From Typha latifolia (taxonomy: Eukaryota > Streptophyta > Magnoliopsida > Poales > Typhaceae), in contig CM034102.1 in the NCBI GenBank assembly GCA_019914945.1, positions 5,693,501-5,757,500 of the forward strand: 64,000 nt of DNA, read 5' to 3'. Below the pieces are notes generated by a model. That model worked only from the letters and a program-made list of their open reading frames with translations, made no database searches and had not been told where the DNA came from. Shown one piece after another: positions 35,584 through 46,464 of the stretch (position 1 is its first letter; the number at the start of each line of letters is the position of its first letter). The position numbers were made by a program, and so were the translations under genes.

Positions 35584-38355
35584 ATGGCGATGTGGGTATT
35601 TGGTTATGGATCTCTCATATGGAAGCCGGGCTTCCACTACGACGAGAAGTTCATCGGCTTCGTCAAAGGCTACCGCAGAGTCTTCTACCAAGGCATCATA
35701 TGCTCCTTCCATACCATATGCTTGATTGCCTTATGATGGATTATTGACTTGAGATTTGATATGGGTTGTTTTGGTTTGTGTGTTGGATTCTTGCGCAGGC
35801 AGCACGGATCACAGAGGGACCCCTGCCTTTCCTGGGAGAACCGTTACCTTGGAGCCCAATCCTGGAGAAGTTTGTGTATGCCTCTTTCCCCTTTTACTGT
35901 AAAATTACTAACTGATTGAAGGGTATACATTAATTATTCTCTGAGATGTTTTTTTCCCAAATTTGAACTCAAATTTTGGTTAAAGTTAGGAACATCTGAA
36001 AATATGAGAAAACTGGGGACTTAGATCTCTTCAGGAGCAACATTTGCAGTTTGCAAGTACCGGGATGACATATATTGAAAATGAAACATTAATGGTAGTC
36101 TCTTCTTATATTCAAATTGGAAACAAGTAACAGTAACGGTATAGGTAAAATCTAAGATATGGTATCATCTTAGACAAATACTTTTGTAAAAGATAGTAAA
36201 AACGAAGTGAGTCTCCATATCTTATTGGTAAAATTGAATACTTGAATTTTAAAGGGACCCTTGTTTGTGTCTTTTTCTTGTGGAATAATTGAATTAGATG
36301 AAAATATTTTATCATAAACAGTGTTTCTTTTCATGGAATTTTATTGCATATAGTTTCAACAATTTGGATGAAACAAGGATGAATAAAAATTTAGCTTTTC
36401 TTTTTTTAACAATTTGGATTTAATTAGGGTGAACAGGCCCCGTATCATGGATGCCTCTAAGCTAGCTCCATGCCATGGAATGCCATGCCACAGTAGCACA
36501 TTGCTGGGCTGGCACATGCTGGTGCTATGCACGACAATCCTTGTTTTATAGTTATATGTATATTTTAAAAGGTTCATGCATTGGAAGGGTATAGATAACA
36601 ACAGTCTCTGTACTATCTTTAATTAAAGAGAACTTGATTCTCTTATTGATTAACTCCTTATGGTAATACACCTAGTCAGTTACATATTAATACTGCATGC
36701 AATTCCACTTTCATTCAAGCATATTCGTCTGTATTATAGGAGTCTTTCATCTTACTTTTGCTTCCAAGAACTTCCTTGAATTCCTTAGTAGGTCTTTGAA
36801 TGTTCTAAGATAACATGTGCAATAAACTCCCATAATAATTTTAATCTGCATTCTGCTTGATTACAGTGGGGAGTTGCCTACAAAGTTTCCAAAGAGGAAG
36901 ACAAAAAGACTGCATTAGAGGTTAGAGCACTGGCTTGATTGTTATTATGATATGCTCCAAATTCAGTCTACTTGACCTGAATTACTCCATTTAGTTTCCT
37001 AGATCAGTAACTCTTTCCTTTTCTACTTAAGATATATCAATTGGAAATGCTCATTTTAAAAGGCACATTGTTAACTTGCTAAATTTACTGATGCCGAGCT
37101 CGGCACCTATTTAATTGTTCTCGTATAAGTTTAATTCACAATCTACTTACACAAAGGAAGACTTGAGGATTATTGCTGGAATATGGACATATCCTATTTA
37201 TCCTTAGTAAAATGTTTCAAATTTAGAGCCAACCAAGAAATATTTTTCCCTTTTTTCCATAATTATATCTGTGATAACTGCTGATTTAATCTTAAACCAT
37301 ATTCGGGTCTCGAGTATCTCAGCTGCTATCTATATTCCTACAAAGCGACTTACTAGAAAGGAGCTTGTCATGAAATTATACAGTTTGTTGAAAATTTTGT
37401 ATTGGTTTAAAAATGAAAAGGAAGGGAGATTGGCATAGGAATTATGCTAATAAAGGAACACAAATTCATTATCAACCAGTCCGTGCAACAAAATCCAAAA
37501 CTATAGATCATATTTACGTTAAAAATGGTCTAAATAACTGCTAGGGACAGAGAATCCCTGCAGTAGAGGTTCTCATACTCGTGAACAGGGATAAAATTTT
37601 ATAAAAAAGGAGAAAAGGTGCAACTAAGTATTCAAAGCAATTATAAGCAGAATATTGCTGGTCAAGCTGCTATTTAGGTGCTTTAGCAATTTATTTGTTG
37701 TACAGTTGTACTACTAGTGATGATATTATAGTTAGATGATTGGAAATGTCATCAGATCTCCCATCACCCAGTGGTTCCTTGAATGTACAGGGGGACTGGA
37801 AATATGCTTTAGTGGAGTATTATAAAAGAGGTTGTGTTTCCTTTACTTTTTTCATTAGTTCTATCTTCTGTCCTTACTTTTTGTCCTCGTGGCGACACTC
37901 AGTCTTTTCATCTTTAGTTCTCTAAAGCCTTAACTTCTATTCCTTGCTTAAAGAATTTTTTGTTGCATTGCTTGCTACCTTTTAGAGCAAAACAGATCAT
38001 CATCATAAGTATATCTGAAATATTTTATTGCTATTACTGCTACCATGCCACATGACATATTTACTCAGATCTGATCTTTAAGCGGCAATCTCTTTCTCCA
38101 ACGACTTCATTTTTTTTTTTTGAGTTGTCAATTCAGCAACTTATCCTGTGTAGCCTCTAAATGAATACCAAATCTTAGTTATAACTGCCAATAGGCCAAT
38201 ACCAAGAACAATACCAACTTGCTTACAAGTTCTCCCTCCTTGTAGCCACTGATATTGCCTAGTAACTGCCATATCTATCACAGGCATCAGAAGAAGAGAT
38301 GTTGGTGCATAGCTGAACCATCAAACCCAATGCTTATTTAGTGCAGTCCAATAAT

Positions 38356-38410
<55 letters not shown>

Positions 38411-40553
38411 AGAGTTAAAAGCACAATGCACACTAGGGCTGTCAGGCTTGACGAGCGGCTCGGGTGAAGCTTGAGTCCGGCTCGGCTCGGTCAGAGCCGA
38501 GCTGAGCCCGAGCCGTTGTAATAGGCTCGAAATTAATATCGAGCCGAGCCTGAGTTGGAGCCGGCTCGCTCAAGCTCGGCTCGATAGCCTGACTAGCTAT
38601 AACTAAGGACACGTGGCATAAAGAAATATTGCCACGTGTCCCTCACTAACCCATCCATCACCCTCATCCACCCTCACCTACCCCACCCTCACCCATCAAG
38701 TCACCCTCCTCCATCACGTCACCTTCCCCATCCTCACCCATCAGGCTATCACCCTCAATTCCCTCACCCACCCCACCCTCACCTTCACCCTCACTCGATC
38801 ACCACTCATAGCCTCACCCCACGCGCCGCCACCTCCTCCCTCTCCGTCGGCCTCCATCGGCAAGCCACCACCACGGCGCCATGTCCTCCTCTCCGTAGGC
38901 CTCCTCCTCCTCCTCCGTTGGCCTCCTCCTCATCTACTCCGTCGACTTCCTCCTCCTCCTTCATTCACCATCTCCTCGTCGTCGCCTCCTCCTCCATCCG
39001 TCTCCGACTCCTTCGGCAAGCCGCCGCCCATGCCGCCACCGTCTTAACCTCTAATCGAGCCCGAGCTCTCGGGCTCGGTTAGGCTCAGCTTGAGCTCGGC
39101 TCGAATTGAGCTGAGCTGAGCTAAGCCTGAGCAAAATTATGATGCTCAAAAGTAATTTTGAGCCGAGCCTGAGCCAGAACCGGCTCGCTCAGGCTCAGTT
39201 CGTTTACACCCCTAATGCACACCTCTCACATGCACAGACACGCAGAGTTAAAACACAATGCACACCTCTCACATGCACAGACACGCACAGAGCTAAAACA
39301 CAATGCACACCTCTCACATGCACAGACACGCACATAAAACCAAGAGCCATGTTAGCATGCATGCTGTAATTGTAGCAGCATGCAACAATAACATCATGCA
39401 TGGCAACCTTGAATCTGAGAAGCACCATTGAGCTCTTCAATTGTTCTTTGATATCTTTCCTTCTGCCAGTGTTATAGCTCTTCAATGGCCTACTTCCTCA
39501 TCTTACAATACCCAATAAGTAACACTATATACTTTATTCACTTCTGACAGATGATACTAGTATCTACATTATTCTCGTTTTCTCCACTCTGAATTTGTCT
39601 ATAATCAATGAGAACAATCAGATGATTAATATGACAAGACAAAATGAATTTTATCAAGTTATATATCTTTCGTGTTATCATGGTAAAGTGCTTTGTTAGA
39701 ACATGCTACCAGTAGTTAATCTTTCTAGTATATGTTATATTTATTAATTGATTCAAAAAAAATGAAATTGTATATGATTCTTGGAGCTATAGAAAGGTAT
39801 GATGCTTACTTTATACTTGATGCGTCAAAAATATATCTATGCTACCTAAATTGATTTTACTATATGTGCATATTATGATTGCATATTTGCATTGCAGCAT
39901 CTAGAAGTAAGGGAAAAGCAATATGACATGAAGCTTTACCTTGATTTCTTCACTGTAAGTTCCATCAACTTTCCATCACCTCTCATGTCAAAAATTTTGA
40001 ATACCAATAGTTATGCAAAAAATATTTCAGGACCCTTCTTTGGCGACTCCTGCTATCAGTGGCGTGATGGTGTAAGTGGTGGAATTTAGGTAAACTAAAT
40101 AGAAAACAAGATTTTTAACTTATGAAGCACAATCTGACGCGTGTAACAAATTAGATACCTAGCTTCCACAGACACAAAGACCAACAAGAACTATTTGGGA
40201 CCTGCATCTCTAGAAGCAATGGCCAGGTATAATGTTAATTTGCTCTATCGGAACCTGCACTTTTCTTAAGACTAGAATAACTTAGTGATGTGTTAATAAT
40301 GTCTAGGCAAATTATCCATGCTGAAGGCCCCTCAGGACCCAATCGAGACTACCTTTTCCATCTTGAAGATGCATTGAACAAATTAGGTCCGTTTCTTTTT
40401 CTCTTTTCTTTTTTCTATCTATCGTATTGCAACTTGCTTCTTTTTTATTTCTTCAATTTGCTTCTTTTAATTTTCACAGGATGTGAAGACCCACATGTGA
40501 GAGACCTTGCAAATGCTGTCAGAAGAATACTTGCAATGAATGCACCATGCTAA
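35584..40553 (+). CDS. ChaC-type gamma-glutamylcyclotransferase (GGCT2-like)
   Basis: Exons are 35584-35692, 35799-35875, 36867-36920, 39898-39954, 40031-40071, 40155-40226, 40307-40386 and 40480-40553, closing to 187 residues. The protein starts [17 protein letters not shown], carrying the cyclotransferase glycine loop (YGSL), and continues [16 protein letters not shown] and [16 protein letters not shown] follows, where a conserved glutamate serves as the general acid/base in this family, then [15 protein letters not shown] and [14 protein letters not shown]. ChaC-type enzymes cleave glutathione to 5-oxoproline and Cys-Gly in the cytosol, recycling glutamate and lowering glutathione. The layout is closest, from memory, to Arabidopsis GGCT2;3. 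The first intron must start with GC rather than GT (35693) for the conserved [10 protein letters not shown] to be read; all others are GT-AG. Intron 3 (3 kb) holds a hAT MITE. Confidence 0.93.
38360..38411. repeat. (CT)n(CA)n compound microsatellite
   Basis: About 14 CT units pass directly into about 12 CA units. The preceding sequence (AATGCTTATTTA, then CAGTCCAATAATAATTC) is almost the same as that before the CT run at 1894. Confidence 0.9.
38434..39214. mobile_element. hAT-like MITE with perfect 8-bp target duplication
   Basis: It opens TAGGGCTGTCAGGCTTGACG and closes CGTTTACACCCCTA, so TAGGG plus GTGT-like bases are inverted at the ends. ATGCACAC flanks both sides exactly (38426-38433 and 39215-39222). 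Both arms consist of GAGCCGAGC/GCTCGGCTC words. The middle holds a perfect 12-base inverted repeat GGACACGTGGCA / TGCCACGTGTCC (38607-38618, 38630-38641) and Pro-rich CACCC repeats. An 8-bp duplication marks it as hAT-type, non-autonomous, inside an intron. Confidence 0.85.
39223..39333. repeat. Tandem repeat of about 45 bp, first unit split by the MITE
   Basis: The unit AGAGTTAAAACACAATGCAC, continuing ACCTCTCACATGCACAGACA then CGCAC, occurs at 39244-39288 and 39289-39333. A first copy is split, with its left half at 38411-38433 and its right half from 39223, by the hAT element. Confidence 0.8.
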
Positions 40554-41251
40554 TAGAACCTTCCAAATTTAATTTGGAATATAGCAAAAAATTTGATACT
40601 CATCCATTCAATATTAGTCATTTATGATCTCCATAATCTTAAACCTGGCCTTGTAGCCATAACTTGCAATACAAACTTCTGTTGTGAAAGCAAATTGCTC
40701 GTTCCTTTGCCAATTGTTCTTTGCTGAATACTTGCTCTTTTTCTTTTTAATCTTGATATTGTACTTGTTCCTGACTAGGTGCATCTTTCCTCTATTCTTT
40801 TCTGAATGTAATACATACTTCAGGAGTTTTTTTTATCAGACTAAATAGTAAAAAAAATTTACGGGGAATTACATTTTTTTTATTATATTTGATTAAACTA
40901 TAAGTTGAATTTAAAAATAATAATTAGATACAAATTTCTAAAGAATTGGATAAGATTCTCAATGCAGACAAAATAATACTTATTAGATTTCAAATGATAT
41001 TGAATAAATATATATTTTTATCATGCATTACTGTATTCGTGTGTTTGTGTATATATCTTGATTTTAGCGAAGAAACTATCGTTCAATATTACTAAAGATA
41101 ATGATTACAGAATACAGACCAATTTATTCTATCCGTCAAACCAAACAAGTCGATGACACTGCGTGGCGAAGACCGATAGCAACTTATTACGATATACGAA
41201 CAAAGATACAAAGCATTCGTCTCAGACCATTTCGATACAACATCAACCAAT
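40554..41251. other. Convergent 3' spacer
   Basis: The 698 bases between the stop codons of the cyclotransferase (plus) and the MEE9-like gene (minus) must hold both 3' UTRs. Nothing else was recognised. Confidence 0.5.
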
Positions 41252-41623
41252 CTAAGAAGGGTAAATCTTGGACGCCGCAAACGCCGCCCCCATGTCGGCG
41301 ATCGCCGCCTCCATCGCGGCGTCCACGTACTTCTCTGATCTTCCCGGCGCCGCCACCGCCGCCGACCGCTCAAGTGCGTCGTAGAAGCAATCGAAGTCGG
41401 CCATGGAAGCTTCCACCAGGGACTCGAGAGACGACTCAGCTTCTCTCATGGAGATCTCGGCGTCGCTCGAGGCCTTCTCGTGCTCGGCCGCGGCGGCGGC
41501 GAAAGAGGAGTTGGCCTCGAGCCCAAATTGGGCTAAAAGGGATTCGATTTTGGAGGGGTCGAAGTGGTTGTCGTCGAGGGCTTGGTTCGCGAGAACGGAG
41601 AGTTGGGCGAAGAGGGATTCCAT
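41252..41623 (-). CDS. MEE9-like small alpha-helical protein
   Basis: A single-exon frame of 123 residues, starting MESLFAQLSVLANQALDDNH and continuing FDPSKIESLLAQFGLEA, then EISMREAESSLESLVEASM and KYVDAAMEAAIADMGAAF. The frame stays open upstream to 41749, but the ATG at 41623 is chosen because plant relatives begin MESLWAQ(L/M). I recall that family as including MEE9 (maternal effect embryo arrest 9); the assignment rests on memory of the N-terminal motif. The sequence is Ala/Glu/Ser-rich, predicted mostly helical or coiled coil, with no signal peptide or membrane span. The biochemical role is unknown. The coding region is GC-rich, in sharp contrast with its AT-rich flanks. It converges on the cyclotransferase gene and diverges from the DUF7036 gene. 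Confidence 0.75.
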   Translation of the reverse strand: MESLFAQLSVLANQALDDNHFDPSKIESLLAQFGLEANSSFAAAAAEHEKASSDAEISMREAESSLESLVEASMADFDCFYDALERSAAVAAPGRSEKYVDAAMEAAIADMGAAFAASKIYPS

Positions 41624-41904
41624 CTCGGGTCTCTGGCTTCGGCCTTCGGGTTTGCGGAAGGGAAAGGTGATGGCGTTATGTTTGACGAAGTGTGCAACAG
41701 AATAAAGCATCGTTTCACCACTGACACCCCAGTGCGGAATATGTATCACTTTTTGAAGGTGGAAAGATAGTCACAAATTTCCTGAGATAATTTAACTTAT
41801 TTCCAATTTGATAACGAAAATACCCTAGTCTCTGAATATCTGAGAATATCATTTAGTACGTAATACAACTACAAGTTTTTAATAACTTAGGTCTCCATCA
41901 CTTT

Positions 41905-42235
41905 ATGAATAAGATTAATTCTAGAATGAGTATTTATCTTTATTATTTTTAAAATGAGATCTTTATTTTAAAAATAATTATTTTTATGTTCACTTGTGTT
42001 CTAGAATAAGAGTATAATAATTATGTTTGGTGTGATATAAAGTGAAAAAAATTAATTTATTTTCTTTTATAACTTTGAGAATATAAAGTAGGTTGATGAG
42101 ATACATATCAAAAGTAAATTAATAATTGGATTAGTGTGCGATATAAAATATAATTTTAATGAATAATATTTATATTTTAGAATGAGATTATGATGATATT
42201 AGCTGTTATTCTAAAATAAATAGTTGTCGAAATAA
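41905..42235. repeat. AT-rich dispersed repeat, copy A
   Basis: About 330 bp sharing long stretches with 53670-54030 in the same orientation, for example TTATTTTAAAAATAATTATT followed by TTTATGTTCA, then GTGTGATATAA-type and GATTATGATGAT-type words. It lies about 280 bp upstream of the MEE9-like start. No terminal duplication was resolved. Confidence 0.65.
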
Positions 42236-42457
42236 GAAAAAAATTATTCACGAAGTGAAGGGAAGCTTAGGGTGCAAAATAAAAACTTTCCATAGATTAT
42301 CTATTTTCTTAAGTAACTTTGAGAATACAATTTTTTTTAGAAAGAAGATGGCTCCATGTAGACTTTTCTGCCACCTTATTCCATTTCTAATAAACAAGGA
42401 TGAGCTTAATTTTCGAACAACCCGCCAAAAGCCTAAGATAGTCATCAACAATCACTT

Positions 42458-42639
42458 GGCCCTTGTTTGCTTTGAGCTTAGGAACTCTCCTGATGGGGTT
42501 AAAAATTTTTAAACTCGTTCAATAACTAAACATCTTTTTATTTTTTTTATATCTAATCAAATTTATTTTTTTAAAAATTAAGACTAAAAATTAAAACTAA
42601 CTATGAGTTCGGAGCTTTAGTCTCAAACAACAAAGTGCC
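42458..42639. mobile_element. Tourist-like MITE, copy 2
   Basis: The ends are GGCCCTTGTTTGC on the left and, as complement, GGCACTTTGTTGTTTG on the right. Interior words (AACTCTCCT, AAACTCGTTCAATAACTAAA, ATATCTAATCAAATTTAT, AAAATTAAGACTAA) align with 9358-9525. The 3-bp target duplication is not clear in this copy. Confidence 0.55.
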
Positions 42640-42779
42640 TTGAATTCTCCATGTGCTCTCAGATTTCTTATAACAAATATGAATTTGTGTGGCAGAGTTC
42701 AGCTAAGGCCATCTTGAGGCTCAAATGGAGGGTAGGCTCCGGTCTAAAGCACTAAGTCACTTGAGGTTAGCTCCCATGC

Positions 42780-43020
42780 GATGGCAGTTGGATTAGCACC
42801 GGATTCCCCAAAAGATTGCCGCTATCATCTTTTTTATCTGCATATCACTATAGTTAGCCAGCTTCCAAGTTTTTGTCAGCCAGTCCAGTCCATCTACACT
42901 TCGAAACCAAGTCCACAGCGTTGCCCAGCTCCAAGTCCACTTGCCCTCACACCTCCCTGTTGTATCGACATGAGAATGGTGGTGGGTTGCAGCCCACATA
43001 GCTTGCAGCGATCCCTTTGA
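42780..43020 (-). pseudogene. LINE fragment (region after the reverse transcriptase)
   Basis: On the minus strand the reading DMQIKKMIAAIFWGI parallels DIRMKSIMAATIWGIWKERN of the LINE at 60442-64000, and the upstream DGLDWLTKTW parallels its PDWLDGRW. This is a short decayed piece of an L1-type ORF2, upstream of and antisense to the DUF7036 gene. No ends or tail were found. Confidence 0.45.
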
Positions 43021-43396
43021 GAATACCATTTCTTTTTTGGATCGTTCCTTTGAGAATACCATTCTCTGCATGAGGCACCACTACCCAGCGCTCAGCGCCA
43101 CCTCATCATCAGTTATGAAGGAAAGCATGAAAAAGGAACAACAAGCTAGTCGTGGATTCCGCACTCCACCAAAGAAGCCCAAAAGAAAAGTAGTAACGCA
43201 CCAAAGAAAAAAAGAAAAAAAGACAAAAAGAAAAAGAGAAGGACAAAAATAGTCACCCCGCCCCGCCCCGACGACCCCAATGGAACTCGGTGGTGGTTCC
43301 TCTTCCTCTCTCCCCAACTCCCTCTCTCTTCTCCTCCCTCTACCTTCCATTCTCGCAACGGCGGAGGAATCAGTAGTCGCATCAGATGCCATCTGA

Positions 43397-44259
43397 ATGG
43401 GAAAGCCCGGGGATCTCGAGCTCGCGGTCCCGAACACCGAGGTCGGAGTCGGCGGCGCCGGAGGAGGCAGTGCTGGATTCTTCCTCTGGCCTTGCTCCTC
43501 CTGGATCGGCAAAGTCTTCACCTTTAAGTGTGTCCTCGTGCTTCTGCTCAGCGTCGGTGTGTTCCTCTCCGCCCTATTCTGGCTTCCGCCTTTCTACTCC
43601 CTCCGCTCCCGATTCGTCTCCGATGACCCCGTCACGCTCTCCGGTAATATTTCATTTTATCTTTTTAGGGTTATTTTCCATTTCATTGGAATTCTTCGAA
43701 TTGGGTGCTTCCAATTTAGGTTTGCTGCGGAAAACGTGAAAGTTGGGGAGTTTGGTTTTTTTAGTCGCGTGCTAATCTATTTTAATTAGGGTTTTATTCC
43801 ATTTCTGTGGGTTTTGGGTAGTTTCTGTGTTTTTTCTAAGAACCTGTGTCAAGCTGCCATTTGATGTACTGTTGGTGATCATGTTTCAATTATTAAAGTT
43901 TTGGAAGAATACTATCTATTGCTTGTTTAGATATGCTGCACGAATTCTAGTTTAGCAAGTTGTGCCTATAAATGGTGTCTCTGATTATTTAGTTACTTGA
44001 CTCATTGTATAAGAACTTGTGGATCGTTTTATTTTCTCCGTTTTTTTTTTTGTTCGGGGGCCTATGCAATTTTTATTCCAAAAACGTCGAGAATGTTCAT
44101 TTAGCACAATTTCACATACATGTTTCACAGATAATTTTGGGAAGGATAGGATTACACCTAAGAAGGTGGGTTTTCTTTTTCAACTTTCTTCTTGCATTTG
44201 TGAACATTTCATAATGTCAAGAGTGCATCAGTGTAGTGAATTTCTTTTTGTTGGGAATT

Positions 44260-44322
<63 letters not shown>

Positions 44323-45961
44323 TGCACACAAGAAGGTCCTCAGAAAAGAAAGCTACAATGGAAGCTCTTCTTATTACTTAAATAAATAATTTAACAATAT
44401 GGATGATAGTTAAACCTTGAAATCTTCTGAAATAACATTTTGTAGCCTGCTTTTGTTACCACAGTGTTTTGCACCATGCTAGTTAGGTTTTACTCTATCT
44501 CCCATGTTCTCAAATAGCAATTTCTAGCCGGTATTTTTACCACAAGGTTATTTTTACACCGTGCTGGTTAGGTTTTCTCTGTCTGTCTTGTTACACATTT
44601 AGTTAACCATCTCACCCATTTCTTTTAGCTGAAATACAAGCCAGTTTCATTTTGCAAAGGCCGGTGTCATGGCTTGCTGCACATACCGGAAAACTGGAGT
44701 ATGACATATATGTGGAAATTGGAATACCGAATAGTAAGGTGCGACTTCATAGTTCATAGTATTTCTGTAGTTCAATTTTTTTCTATCAAGTGCCTAATTG
44801 CTGAACTCCACTTAATTATATCCTCTTTACAGGTTTCAGTCATCTCCATGCACTCTTTGGCTCCAGAAAATTCTACTTATGTAGTATTTGGGGTTCTTCC
44901 CAACTCCAAATATGCCTCAATAAGTTCACCAGCCTTAAGTGTTTTGAGATCATCTCTAATTGAGCTGGTTCTCCAGCAACTGAATCTATCTTTGACACCA
45001 TCACTTTTTGGGTATCCGTCTTCTTTTGAGATTCTGAAGTTTCCTGGAGGGGTTACTGTGATCCCTGTGCAGTCAGCTTCTATCTGGGAAACAACTCAGA
45101 TCCTTTTTAATTTCACACTGAACAATTCCATCGATCAGGTTCTGAGAAATCTTGACAAGCTAAAGGACCAGCTGAAGTTTGGGTTGAATCTGAGATCTCA
45201 TGAGGTATTATAAAAGAATGTTTGAAGTATGTGTTCCTGATGGGAAAATTAATTTTTGATGTATAAAATTTTGTGTGCAGAATGTATATGTGCAGATGAC
45301 AAATGAAAATGGTTCAACTGTAGTACCTCAACTTACTGTCCAGGCTTCAGTATTGTCAGATGTTGGGAGCGGGAGTCTCTTACCATACAGATTGAAGCAA
45401 CTAGCGCAGGTCATTACAGGGCCTGAAACGAAAAATCTTGGCCTTAATCACTCTATATTTGGTAAAGTTAAGAGTGTTCAGTTGTCATCATACCTACAAT
45501 ACTCAATCTCTTCTCCAGCCCCTGGTCCATCTCCGTCTCCATCTCTGTCTCCGTCTCCGTCTCCGTCTCCAATGCCATTTGAGGATACGCCTTATGCCAC
45601 ACCCCCCATTTCTTTTGAATCCCCGCTCTCTTCTTATGCTCCATCCCCTTTAGTTAACCAACATCACCAGCCTCCATGTTCTTGTTGCCATGCCTTACCT
45701 CCATTCAAAAGTTCATCGTCATATTCACTTTCTGCTGGAAATGGTGCCTGTGCACCTTCTCCATTTATGAACACACCAGGACCTTCAGAGACAAGTATTG
45801 GTTCTTCGCAGAAACATGGCCCAGATCTTTCTCCTTTACCTCCTGTTAATTCCCTTCCAGAAAATTACCCTCATCAACCAACATCTCCTAGCCATTCACC
45901 AATTGCAACCAGTACTCCAGTTCTGAGACCTTTGGGACCAACTTCCAAAATGACCCCTTAA
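43397..45961 (+). CDS. DUF7036 membrane protein with proline-rich tail, probable 3' frameshift
   Basis: Exons 43397-43643, 44629-44738, 44833-45204 and 45281-45961 join by GT-AG introns into 469 residues. After an N-terminal region there is one membrane span (VFTFKCVLVLLLSVGVFLSA), then an ectodomain with two similar segments. The first starts ASFILQRPVSWLAAHTGKLE and includes VFGVLPNSKYASISSP; the second starts QASVLSDVGSGSLLPYRLKQ. A long Pro/Ser tail (PSPSPSPMP and further) follows. This organisation matches the plant DUF7036 family, whose function is unknown. The stop at 45959-45961 follows a run of four C (45954-45957). One base fewer there would continue the Pro/Ser-rich reading for 32 more codons to a TAA at 46056-46058, so the annotated end may be an error or a real mutation. 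A type II membrane topology is inferred. Confidence 0.8.
44264..44323. repeat. (CT)n(CA)n compound microsatellite
   Basis: CT units followed by CA units inside the first intron of the DUF7036 gene, of the same compound type as at 38360. Confidence 0.9.
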
Positions 45962-46464
45962 ACCTTCACCAGTTTTACCTGCACTTCATGGCTCCAGTCT
46001 ATCACAAGAGACAAGAAGTGACACCGTGTCTATGCCATCATCAACCTTCTCATCTTAATATTGTGAGTTGCTGATTTTTTATAGTTGCTTTTATAAAGAA
46101 TAAATGCTTAGAATGCCTCTTTTTTTTAGTTTCCATTGCTTGATCTTTTGTTGCTTATAAACAGACGCCTTAGGCCATGAGAATCATGATAGCTGCATTA
46201 ATCTTATTTGATAGTAATTTTGATTCCTCTCTAAAAGTTGTAAGTTAAAAAGTTGGCGGTTTGACATAAGCAGAAATGACAAAATACACAGCTAAGCTAT
46301 GCTTATGTAATATAATTTTACTTTGTCACATATTCTACTTTGGTTCTGTTTATGACATGTTAATCTGCCGAATTTTCTATAATAGTATGGCATAAAATGT
46401 TATTAATACCTAAGTTTTTATCATAAATTATATATTGCATATTGTTAATTTTATGTATTATCTT

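Larger units (their letters stand above)
36921..39897 (+). other. 3-kb intron of the cyclotransferase gene, repeat-filled
   Basis: It contains a CT/CA microsatellite (38360-38411), a tandem array of about 45-bp units and a hAT MITE inserted in the first unit. The Pro/His-rich open frame at 38636-39082 lies inside the MITE and comes from low-complexity CACCC/CCATCA sequence, so it is not a credible gene. Confidence 0.7.

Noticed and set aside
38636..39082. 148-codon Pro/His-rich open frame in the cyclotransferase intron
   Set aside because: It lies entirely inside the hAT MITE and is made of CACCC/CCATCA low-complexity sequence; there is no domain or conserved start.
41101..41670. 189-codon plus-strand frame opposite the MEE9-like gene
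   Set aside because: Arg/Ser/Pro-rich antisense shadow of a GC-rich coding exon; the minus strand has the recognisable protein.
43081..43521. 146-codon minus-strand frame and 43386-43739 plus-strand frame
   Set aside because: Shadows of the GC-rich first exon and leader of the DUF7036 gene in other frames.
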